This document shows positions 55,129 to 64,000 of a stretch of 64,000 bases of DNA, one piece after another. A program made the position numbers and the translations under genes. Position 1 is the stretch's first letter, and each line of letters opens with the position of its first letter. The DNA lies in assembly GCF_963678635.1 (NCBI RefSeq), contig NW_026971420.1, forward strand, positions 1-64,000, given 5' to 3'. The stretch comes from Symsagittifera roscoffensis (Eukaryota; Xenacoelomorpha; Acoela; Convolutidae). The notes below the pieces were generated by a model. The model saw only the letters and a list, made by a program, of their open reading frames with translations, was not told the origin of the DNA and searched no databases.

Positions 55129-55364
55129 GCATGTATCTTCAAAATCAAAATATAAAAACAAATCAGTTTTCAAGGATTTTTTTTCCATAGCGATTTATTC
55201 GAATTCTTCCTGATTTTTTATAGTAGCTAGAGCTTCAATCTTAGGTTTTCACATGAAGAACTATTCGGTTTAGAAAATTGTCGTAATGATTTGGATGTAC
55301 TTGGCTAGATTTTCTGGTTTGTCGACACACAGAGACTGATTTTGAGTGTTCATGTCCCCTTCAG
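55129..55364 (+). other. 236-nt GC-AG intron
   Basis: Donor CAG/GCATGT and acceptor 'catgtccccttcag'. GC-AG introns are a minor but genuine class. The phase-0 join between exons 3 and 4 supports this pairing. Confidence 0.6.
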
Positions 55365-55452
55365 GCTCTGATCCAGTACACTTACGAGAATACTCTGGAG
55401 AAGGGACAGTACATGAGTCTGGCAAACAAGAGACCCCATTACGCCATGACAG
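55365..55452 (+). CDS. Exon 4 of the HExxH metallopeptidase-like gene
   Basis: Starts in phase 0 after 'ccccttcag' and ends ACAG/GTGAAC at 55452/55453 with one base of a split codon. It encodes ALIQYTYENTLEKGQYMS, then LANKRPHYAMT. A Tyr, a Lys-Gly-x-Tyr and a closing Tyr-Ala follow the zinc helix at spacings I recall from the HELAH-type family. The protein needs at least one more exon; none is recognised up to 64000, so the gene probably runs out of the window. Confidence 0.65.
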
Positions 55453-56055
55453 GTGAACTCATATGGAATTATTTTTGATTGTTCCACCTTTCGAAAAAGA
55501 GCAACCCATTATACATGTCCGGAAAGTCGCAACATGTCCCGAATGTCGGCAACATGCGACAGGAACTGAGTACCACCTAAAAATAAGGAAAAGTTAAGCT
55601 GAAGTGTCCAAAAATCTTCCCGTGACATTTTTGCACAGTTATGGGCGCTTTCAGTTCTACAGATGTGCCAACTATGAATAAATCATGGCAAGGGCAGCAG
55701 TATTTCCAGTTTCATAGCAAATTGAACAGACACAGTCTAAAGAGTTTTTGGGGCAAGCTATATCGTTTTGAGTTTTAAATCCGAGATGGGGATCATTTCA
55801 GAAAACAAATAGAAGACATTGAATTTTTAATTTTAAAAAAATTGAGTTTTTTCATGTCTACAAAAACACGTAGGTAACTTCAAATTTTTATTTTAAAAAC
55901 CGTGATTGCTACGACAGCCTATAAAGTCCAAGGAACAATTCATTTTTTTGAGTAATTTACAAATTGTCAAAAATTCAGGCATAATAATCGTTTTATAATA
56001 AATTCAGGCATAACAATCTTTTTTATCAGTTACACTGTGTAAATAACAAAAAGAT

Positions 56056-56588
56056 ACAAAACTGCTCGTATCAGGGCGAAACCCTGAATGTTCCGACTGC
56101 CTTTTAAGGTTTATGGAGCAGTAATAACATTAAAAAATTCAATGAAATAAAACAAAAGAAATTTTTTTTCTAAAATCTGCAATTTTTTTTATGAAAATCA
56201 TCCCCCCACACGCCATATAAAGTACAAAAGGATAGATTTAGCTCCTTGTAACAAATCAATTATGGCAAATAAGCTTCTTTTAACCAATTTGGAACGATTT
56301 CTAAGACGGATTAACTCTCCTCTCCGCTTACGCGTTAATAGCGCGAAATATATCGCGCGTTAACTGTCCCAAATTGGCCAAAATGGCAATCTTTAAACCC
56401 CCGTAACTTTACGAAAAATGATCACAGGTGAAATATCTTTTCAAATTCGAGCTCAGGACAACAATACCTTTCGAATGATATTAAAAAATTTTGCTAAAAA
56501 GGGCTAGTTAAAAAGTCAAAATTTGGCTGAAGAAAAAAAACCCACCCCGAGCACAAATATTCCGTTACTTTCGTATCGAAAGTCGGAA
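56056..56588 (-). mobile_element. Hairpin-ended dispersed repeat, copy
   Basis: Starts 'aaactgctcgtatcagggcg', contains 'gcgttaatagcgcgaaatata', 'taactttacgaaaaatgatcaca' and 'ccaccccgagcacaaatattcc' (separate positions), and ends with the palindromic 'ctttcgtatcgaaag'. It has no ORF and is the reverse of the copy at 61397-61912. Confidence 0.7.
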
Positions 56589-57011
56589 CAATAATTAGCG
56601 ACTAGCACTGTAATAATAGTTGAAAATAGTTTCTATCAAACTAAAATTCTACGCCCGATTAAATTGCCTGAATTGAACGAAAAAAATCACACCCTAATTT
56701 TACCAAATGAATCAAACTGGCAAATTTCAAGCAACAACAACTCTACAAAAATTGTTCACAAGTGATATCTTTTGTTTTAATGTTTTTTTAAAAAATTTTG
56801 AGCTCAAGGCGTCCATAGCCTCCCAAAAGCGCCAAAAACTTCATCCTTTTTTCAAAAGTCGGAACACAAAGGAGTTTTATTGGCTAGAATTTTTGTAAGA
56901 TTATGTCTATCAAATTAAAGCATTGGATATTGCGACTGTTCGTTAAACTTTCTCCTTTTTAACGATCAAATGGAAGAGGTTAAAAAAATTGATGCGGTTA
57001 TTCAGGAATAA

Positions 57012-57570
57012 GAAAACTGCTCGTATCTGGGCAAAGATCTGTTGATACGACTGCCTTTCAAGGTTTATGGAGCAGTAATAACATAAAAAAATTTAACAGC
57101 ATTTGAAAAAATGATTTATTTTTCTATTATTTGAGATTTGTTGTGAAAACCATCTCCCCAGACGCCATAGAAAATACTATTAACAATTCAATTATGGCAA
57201 ATAAGCTTCCTCGTCCAATTTGGATTGATTTTTAAGACGGATTAAGTTTCCGCTGGCGCCTTAATAGCGCGAAATATATGACGCGTTAATTGTCCAAAAT
57301 TGGCCAAATTGGCAATCTTTAAACCCGCATAACTTTACAAAAAATGATCACAGGTGAATTATCTTTTCAAATTTAAAAACTTAAGCTCAAGGTAACAATG
57401 CGTTTTGATTGATATTAAAAAGTTATGGTCGAAATGGCTATTTGAAAAGTGGAAATTTGTCAGAAGAAAAGAAAACAAATATTCCGTTACTTTCGTTACG
57501 AAAGAGGAAACAACAAGACTGCTCTTAGCAAGGTAAATGCTTTAATGTTCTGACTGCAGCTTAAGGTCCA
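57012..57570 (-). mobile_element. Hairpin-ended dispersed repeat, copy plus fragment
   Basis: 57012-57508 follows the copy at 56.1 kb closely and ends 'ctttcgttacgaaag'. A fragment starting again with 'caagactgctc' follows without a gap (57509-57570). Confidence 0.65.
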
Positions 57571-57777
57571 AAGAATGAGTCATCTCCTCTCACCTCACAA
57601 AAAGATCATTTTTATACGCTAACGAGTAGTTTAACCTGTTAATACATCAAACGAAAAGTGTTTTTCACGGCCTACTTGGTCCATTTTAATAAGAACCGGA
57701 CATCGTGAATTACTAAATGATTCAAGGCTGCCCGTATTAGGATGAAGTCGTGATACTTCTTAACGTCCCATAACGTG

Positions 57778-58034
57778 AAGACGGATCTAGGATTTTCTGG
57801 ATGGGGGGGGGGCGGATTTTCAAACGTTTTCAAAAATTTTGTCGACCTTTTCTTTAGGCCGTCCAAATTTTTTTTCGAGCTCTCCCACTGCACTTATAAG
57901 ACCGTGTTTTGGTCCAATTTTCTGCGCTGCAGGCAAATTTTTCAAAAAAACAGGCCAAAAGGGGTTCGAACCACTGAGGAGAGGGAGTGCGTCCCCTTAA
58001 ACCTTCACCCCCCCCCCCCCTAAATCCGCCCCTG
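57778..58034. mobile_element. hAT-like miniature element
   Basis: Left end GAAGACGGATCTAGG is an imperfect inverted copy of the right end CCTAAATCCGCCCCTG. G and C runs lie just inside the ends. The CAGGGGCGGAT-type terminus is common in hAT-like non-autonomous elements (from general knowledge). No transposase. Confidence 0.6.
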
Positions 58035-58671
58035 CATGACAGGAAAAAGTTAAAGAAAACTGAAAAAACTGCATGAAATAAAACTGCAAAAATGGCCAAA
58101 GTAAATACTTTACATCCCGGTAGTTTCAATTGATGCCTGTAAAAATATCTATTTCATTTTAAGCTCAGGTTGCATTAGCAAATACTTTTTCACGGCATCC
58201 CTCTTAAAACTGTTCTTTGAAAAAAGAATTTTATACCGAACCGACTTAAGAGTCCATCGAAGTCCATCCCTCGTCTGTTGAGCCTGGCTTGGCCAGGGTA
58301 AAAAGCAATGTCAAAGTCTTGCAGGTATAATCCTGGAGTTTCTAGAATATATTAAGCGTACAGTTCTGTCCTTTACCGACAAAAAGATAATGTTTGTAGT
58401 GTTTGAAAAATCTTGAAAATGTACCCCTTTTCCCTTCATTAAACATCTCAAAAATTCTGCGAAATGCATCCATTTTTTTCATTGGTTTTCTATTATTTTC
58501 ACGCATTTTGTCCCTTCAGCCCACTTCAGGGATAATTATAAATCGAAATATACTAATTCGAGCTTCAATTCTGGTGCACCCAAATCACGAAATTTGCTAA
58601 GTGAGTTTGAAAATTTCATTAAAACTTGAAAAGATTTTATGACATTCACTTAAAACGTGTGTCAATTTTCA

Positions 58672-58832
58672 CAGTAAATCTAAGATTTTCTCGAGGGGGT
58701 TTTTCAAAAAAAATTAAAAATTCAGAAATTTTGTCGAAAATTTTATGATTTTCTGAGCTCACCCGAACCCTTATGGAGACCTTATTTTGACTAAAGTTTC
58801 TGCGCGTTTTTTTTCTGCCCCTAAATCCGCTG
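58672..58832. mobile_element. hAT-like miniature element, short copy
   Basis: Left CAGTAAATCTAAG and right CTAAATCCGCTG are imperfect inverted repeats, related to the ends at 57778-58034. Another right end lies at about 45165-45179. Confidence 0.5.
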
Positions 58833-59475
58833 GTGATCTCATTTGAAGTCGAATGGTCTATTTGAAATCAGTCATTTCCCACTAAAAGGTGTCACTAAGT
58901 CCTCAAAATGTCCTCAGACTATTAACTTGGTTTTTGTCATGACCTTGACATTCATTGCAGTTGGGAAGGAAAATAATAACCAATATTCCAATATTCAAAT
59001 ATTCTCATCCATCGGATTAATTCCATATCTCTTTATTAGGCTTCATGGGGCATTGCCTTTAAAAATAACCCTTGATGGGTATCATCCGATACTTTCTCAA
59101 CAGTGACATTTTGGATGACGCTAGGAACGCCTAAAACGGAACTACCCTACTCCGAATTTCAATATCCTAACTCAAAAATCAATTGATGACGCGAGCGGAA
59201 CTTTCTGACGCCTTTCAGTCACTTCCAACTAATCATATCCGACAGCGTCACTATTTATTTTATCTGTTATAGCACTGAAATAAGAAGGAAGAATGTTTGA
59301 AGCTTGAATGTCACAGAGCTATACAAATAACGCGTTTTCATGTTTCAAATAAAACAAAACCATCAAGTTTGAACTATTTTTGGTGACAGTAATCTGAACA
59401 ATTTAAGCGGACGAGCTCACGATTCATTAGATTAGATGATTGTACTACTATGATAGAGTTGTCCCTTGAAAATAA

Positions 59476-60412
59476 CCAGGTTGACCTCCATACACCGAAA
59501 ATGCTTATCATACAATTCCATACATCAAGTGTGTGGGAAAATCCTTGTCATACAATTTTCATACAATTTCTAAAAATGGTTGAAAACTGGTATAAACTCT
59601 TTTCTGAGGCTGTTTGATTCTAATAAAACAATCTGGTGATAAAAAACTGAGGTTTTCGTTTTTTGAAAAAAATGCTTATCATACAATTCCCATATATGGA
59701 AATTGTATGACTGGCATTTTTTTGATGGCGACACAAAAATGTTTTTAAGTAATTTGGAAAATTTGGCCCAAAAATTTTTTTGTTTTTTTTTCAACCGCAA
59801 ATCGATTTTCGTACGCAAACAAACATTTTTCGAAAGAAAAACTTTGCATGCAAAATTTAATATTTTGTGTGCATAACGTAGTCCTGGATACGATAAAATT
59901 GGCTTTTACTTTCTTTTCACTTAATTTTTTTTTTTCAAAAACGCTGAAAATTCTTTTTTCTTTTGTATGGGGTGTTAATGTACGCCTTGATCAATGTCTG
60001 ATAATTTGAAAATTCAAAAATTTAATATAATCATCATTGATAAATTTTGCCAAAAAATAAAAGTTTGTTACTTTTGTTATATCAATTGTGAAAGACAGCC
60101 AAAGTCAGGTCGTTTTCTATGCATTGTAAATGCAAGACCGTCCAACCTTTAGTGTTTTGAGTAATCAAGGTCTATGTCACTTGTGTTCGGTTGCAACTAC
60201 AACCAAAAATTTTTCAGAAACTAAATTTAGAAAGAAAAAATCAAAACTTTTGGTTTATGGGAAAACACCTATCATACAATTTTCATAGATGGAAAAATGC
60301 TTGTCATAGAGTTTTCATACAATTTTCTGTACGTATGGAATTGTATGAAATTGTATGACAAGAAGTTTCTCATATATGGAAATCGTATAATAAGAAGTTT
60401 TGGTCAACCCGG
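59476..60412. mobile_element. Palindrome-rich element with a 15-bp target duplication
   Basis: The ends CCAGGTTGACC (59476-59486) and GGTCAACCCGG (60402-60412) are inverted copies with one mismatch. They are flanked by direct repeats gtcccttgaaaataa (59461-59475) and gtcccttgagaataa (60413-60427), 14 of 15 identical. Inside, a 'cttatcatacaatt'/'aattgtatga' module recurs at least four times in both orientations near the two ends, giving foldback-like arms. There is no coding frame. Confidence 0.65.
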
Positions 60413-60916
60413 GTCCCTTGAGAATAAAATACCTAGAGCTCTCAAATCGCTTAAAAGTTATGATTGCGCCCTACAGAAAGGTGTCGCAGTATATTTTCAT
60501 ACTAAATTCATGTTTCGTTTTTTATTTTTCGTGGAACCTCCCTCTCAACATTTTTAGGTCGCAAATTCAAAAAATTGCCAAACTTGAGTTTTGATGACTA
60601 ATAATTTATTCCTATTAAGGCTGATTAACCGTAAAATAAGTTATGTTTTTTGATATAAACACTATAGTAATTACAATTTTTAATCTGAAAAGTTTCTGAC
60701 TCGACATCTTAAGAAGAGTTTTCAAATGATTAATTTTTACACAAACTAGTTTTCAAAAAGCAAGTGGGACTTGTTTATAACAGCTGCTTTTTCGAGTGAC
60801 CCCTCTATCATAAGCGTTCCTAGATACGCGCCTTAAGAAATTGAGATCAGACAACGCTTCAACCCGTTCTAACAATTGAAATTAGGTAAGTAGCTTACAT
60901 TTTTTCTTAGGACTTT

Positions 60917-61396
60917 CAAAAAAAGCGAGGAACATATATGCTCTGGGCGTTTTTGTATTCAGACCAAGTTTACAAAACTTTGGTTCATGGGGGATCCATC
61001 TATCAATCTGCATGGGCCAAGCCGTGAGTTCACACCACTGTAGTACGCAACCAATACTCTGTCTATACTACTCGTTTATAGTTGGTGAATTAACCCACTC
61101 CATTTGAAACACAGACCAATATAATGAATTAGGGCATAAAAAATGGCTTTACAAGGTTATAAATGCAAACAAAATCTTAAAATCTTCTTACAACCTGATA
61201 ATAACCACCATACCAAACTGAATACCAATAAATGATAATGGTAAACTAGAAGTTTTTCGAAGAAAGCGAGGAATATATATACTCGGTGTGGTTTTTGATT
61301 CAGACCAATTATACAAAACTTTGGTCCCTCGGGCGATCAATGTCTTGTTTTGACGAGCACAGAGCTTGCAACGTTCATCTTTTTCGACTAATTCTT
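60917..61396. repeat. Iterated end-sequences of the hairpin family
   Basis: Two ~85-nt direct copies start at about 60918 ('aaaaaagcgaggaaca') and 61260 ('agaaagcgaggaata'), each followed by 'attcagaccaa' and 'tacaaaactttgg'. They resemble the start of the full copy that begins at 61397. Confidence 0.5.
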
Positions 61397-61912
61397 CCGA
61401 CTTTCGATACGAAAGTAATGGAATATTTGTGCTCGGGATGGTTTTTTTTTTCTTCAGACAAATTTCGACTTTTTAACTAGCCGGTTTTGACGCAATTTTT
61501 TAAAATCATTCGAAAACTATTGTTGTCCTGAGCTTGAATTTGAAAAGATATTTTACCTGTGATCATTTTTCGTAAAGTTATGGGGGTTTAAAGATTGCCA
61601 TTTTGGCCAATTTGGGACAATTAATGCGCGATATATTTCGCGCTATTAACGCGTAACCGGAGAGTTAATCCGTCTTAGAAATCGTTCCAAATTGGTTTAA
61701 CGAAGCTTAATTGCATAAATTGATATGTTACAAGTAGCGAAATCTATCTTTTTGTACCTTATATGGCGTGTGGGGTGATGAGTTTCACAAAAAATTTCAA
61801 CTTTTTGAATTTTTTTTTTTCAGATTTAATTTTTTTAATGTTATTACTGCTCCATAAGCCTTAAAAAGCAGTCGGAACATTCAGGGCTTCGCCCTGATAC
61901 GAGCAGTCTTGT
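61397..61912 (+). mobile_element. Hairpin-ended dispersed repeat, full copy
   Basis: Starts with the palindrome ACTTTCGATACGAAAGT and ends with CAGGGCTTCGCCCTG, then 'atacgagcagtcttgt'. No terminal inverted repeat joins the two ends, and no ORF is present. About eight related copies or pieces lie in the right half of the window. Confidence 0.7.
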
Positions 61913-63600
61913 TTGATTAAGTTTCAAATAGTAGTGAACTACACTCAAGTAAAATGAAATCTTTTAAAGCACTGCAGCTTTGGCTACTTTTGATCTTTTT
62001 AAAAGTTTTTTAAAAAGTTTTTGTTTTTGATTTTCCCACAAAAACCAAGTGAAACAAAAGTACAATTGATACATGTTGTGTCTAGTAATGTATCTAAAAA
62101 AGCAAATTATTTGCTTCTTTTAAGATTGTATTGTATTCAATTTGCGGAGAATTCCTTAATAGGACAAAAATTATATCTAATTTTTTATCCCAATTTTAAT
62201 TATAATGATAAAAATAACTTTTTTAAATAATGCGGGGTGTAATTTCCATGAATGTCGAATTTTAAAAAATGTCAAAAGAGAGGCTGTCATACAGTATAAT
62301 CTGCAGGTAAAAACCACTAACACAAAAATAATGTCGTCGTTCACCCAGCTATTTTTTTCAGATTATCAAAAGCTTGCAGGAAAAATTGCGGAAAATTAAT
62401 CACAAGCAGACTGTTGAAAACTATATTCAACATTTAAAAGCAACAGCGCTATTAGATAATCAAAACTTATCAAAGAAAACAGTTTGATGAATGAAATCAA
62501 AAAGCGAAAAAAATTCTGTAGAGTGGATTTTTGGCGCAATATCGAAAAATCTGCCGAATTGATAACATAGCGATTTGCTTAGTTATGTCTTAATTTTATT
62601 CTTCGCTTGTTTGAATGTTTTTTTTTTGCAATACAGTGAAAACGCAAACCATGGTCGAATCTGTTCAAATTTTTTTTTATAACTTTTTTTAGTTTTTCTT
62701 TCAGTTAACTACTGAAGTTCATTCAATCTAGAATCAAGTTGAACCCAGAGCTTTGCAGCGCTGTTAAAGACAATGCAGCTTTTTGCTGAAAAAAAGTCGT
62801 CTTCAGTTGGAAAATTTTTCTTGTTTCTCTCGATATTCTGTAAAACAAATGCAGAAATCAGATGTTTGACTACAAAAATTTTTATCATGCATTCATCTTG
62901 CATTCAATTACACCAGTTTTTACCGTAACACTGAGAAAAATTCAAATCCGAGAATACAAAAAATTGGTAAAAAAAGAGTACTTGTAGCTAATCGAATGTG
63001 GAATAATTATGATTATAAGCCCTTTCAGCCGTGATTCAGGTTCTCAATAGTTATTTCAAAACCGATATTTCTATTGGCATTCAGAAAAAGTGATCTGAAT
63101 GTTTCTGTACATTTCAAATTTTATTTGAAATGAGCGGTGGGGGGAGGGCAATTTGTTTTGATATTGTGAATCATAGTGCTTGTTATGACTCGTGTTTAAT
63201 TGGAGCCCAGACAAACTTTGTTCACTTAATTACATGAAGTTCAATTTGATAGTCCTTATGCAGATAAGAGAGATTGCAGTATGAAACCATATCGCACAGT
63301 CTTGCCCTACAATTTCCTGTGTGGAATCGTCCCACTGTGAAATTAATTTGTTTCACTAGCTGCTGCTTTTGATCTTTAGATGTCAAATTGTGAACAATCA
63401 TGTCTCAGAATGTCACTGTAAAAATTACTTTAGTTTTCATTAACTACTCAGCTTGATTGGGGTACATTTTTTGATGTGGGAAAAAATGTTTTATTAATGA
63501 TAATCACTGAACAAAAAAAACTCAAAGTTTATTTTATTATCAAGTTGACTAAATTGAATTTCGAGTTGCTGAGTTGTATTAAAAAAAAAATTAAGTATAT
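61913..63600. other. Gene-free right flank
   Basis: No coding sequence or RNA gene is recognised. It may be intron or 3' flank of the metallopeptidase-like gene. Confidence 0.4.
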
Positions 63601-63836
63601 CGCCGAACGATTTCTAGGACGGATTAACTCTCCACTTTTGCTTTAATGGCGAAATATTACAGGTAGCGAAATCTATCTTTTTGTACATTATATGGCGTGT
63701 GGGGTGATGAGCTTCACAAAAAATTTCAAATTTTTGAAATTTTTTTTCACATTTTTTTTTAAATGTTATTACTGCTTCATAAGCCTTAAAAAGCAGTCGG
63801 AACATTCAGGGCTTCGCCCTGATACGAGCAGTCTTG
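63601..63836 (+). mobile_element. Hairpin-ended dispersed repeat, 3' part
   Basis: Nearly identical to 61660-61912, including CAGGGCTTCGCCCTG, and the similarity continues beyond the end (to about 63920, matching 61913-61998), so this looks like a segmental copy rather than an independent insertion. Confidence 0.65.
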
Positions 63837-64000
63837 TTTGATTAAGTTTCAATCAGTAGTGAACTACACTCAAGTAAAATGAAATCTTTTAAAGCACTGC
63901 AGCTTTGGCTACTTTTGATCTTTAGAATATAACTGCACACGATTGCTCGTATCAGAACAAAGCCTGAATGTTTCGATTGCATTTTAACGTCTTGAAAATT

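Noticed and set aside
1..64000. CRISPR arrays, rRNA and intact tRNA genes
   Set aside because: No regularly spaced identical repeats, no rRNA-like sequence, and the Pol III boxes found belong to SINE-like sequences.

Overview
This is eukaryotic, most likely invertebrate (metazoan), AT-rich genomic DNA. The signs are a multi-exon gene with GT-AG and GC-AG introns, a tRNA-derived SINE with an ATT tail, Ty3/gypsy LTR elements, and many short inverted-repeat elements. The species cannot be named from the sequence. A run of exactly 200 N (34110-34309) is an assembly gap.

Left third: the main object is a giant env-bearing Ty3/gypsy-type LTR element at 2785-21075 (18,291 bp). Its two 410-bp LTRs are identical by eye, start TG and end CA, and are flanked by a perfect 4-bp target duplication (AACG), so the insertion looks young. 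Reading order on the plus strand is: 5' LTR, PBS-like site, 1.2-kb structured leader, ORF1 (basic, arginine-rich), gag-pol (2105 codons), integrase core and integrase C-terminus (each in a shifted frame), two small membrane ORFs, a 378-codon open frame with no methionine codon (ORF-X), an 872-aa envelope-like glycoprotein with a PTAP motif in its tail, a 601-aa protein of unknown function (ORF-Z), a 78-nt candidate intron directly after the last stop, a 1.5-kb 3' region and the 3' LTR. Several ORFs overlap the next by 4 to 26 nt, and the coding strand is A-rich and G-poor. This is the best candidate in the window for something undescribed.

Next, at 21714-28354, is an older decayed Ty3 element (LTRs of 245 bp, visibly diverged) with a tRNA-Ser-like PBS and broken gag, protease, RT, RNase H and integrase. 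From 28.4 to 41.7 kb there is no intact gene. That stretch holds repeats, the gap, a GC-richer gag/protease relic on the minus strand (35.1-36.9 kb), and simple repeats.

Right third: one host gene on the plus strand can be assembled from four exons (41714-42053, 45623-46312, 54980-55128, 55365-55452), all with agreeing phases. It encodes a protein with an N-terminal MGSNGS (possible myristoylation) and an HEYAH zinc-metallopeptidase motif, and it probably continues past the right edge. Its introns and the sequence after it are filled with gag relics, a SINE, hAT-like and mariner-like miniature elements, a dispersed ~500-bp family with hairpin ends, and a palindrome-rich element with a 15-bp target duplication.
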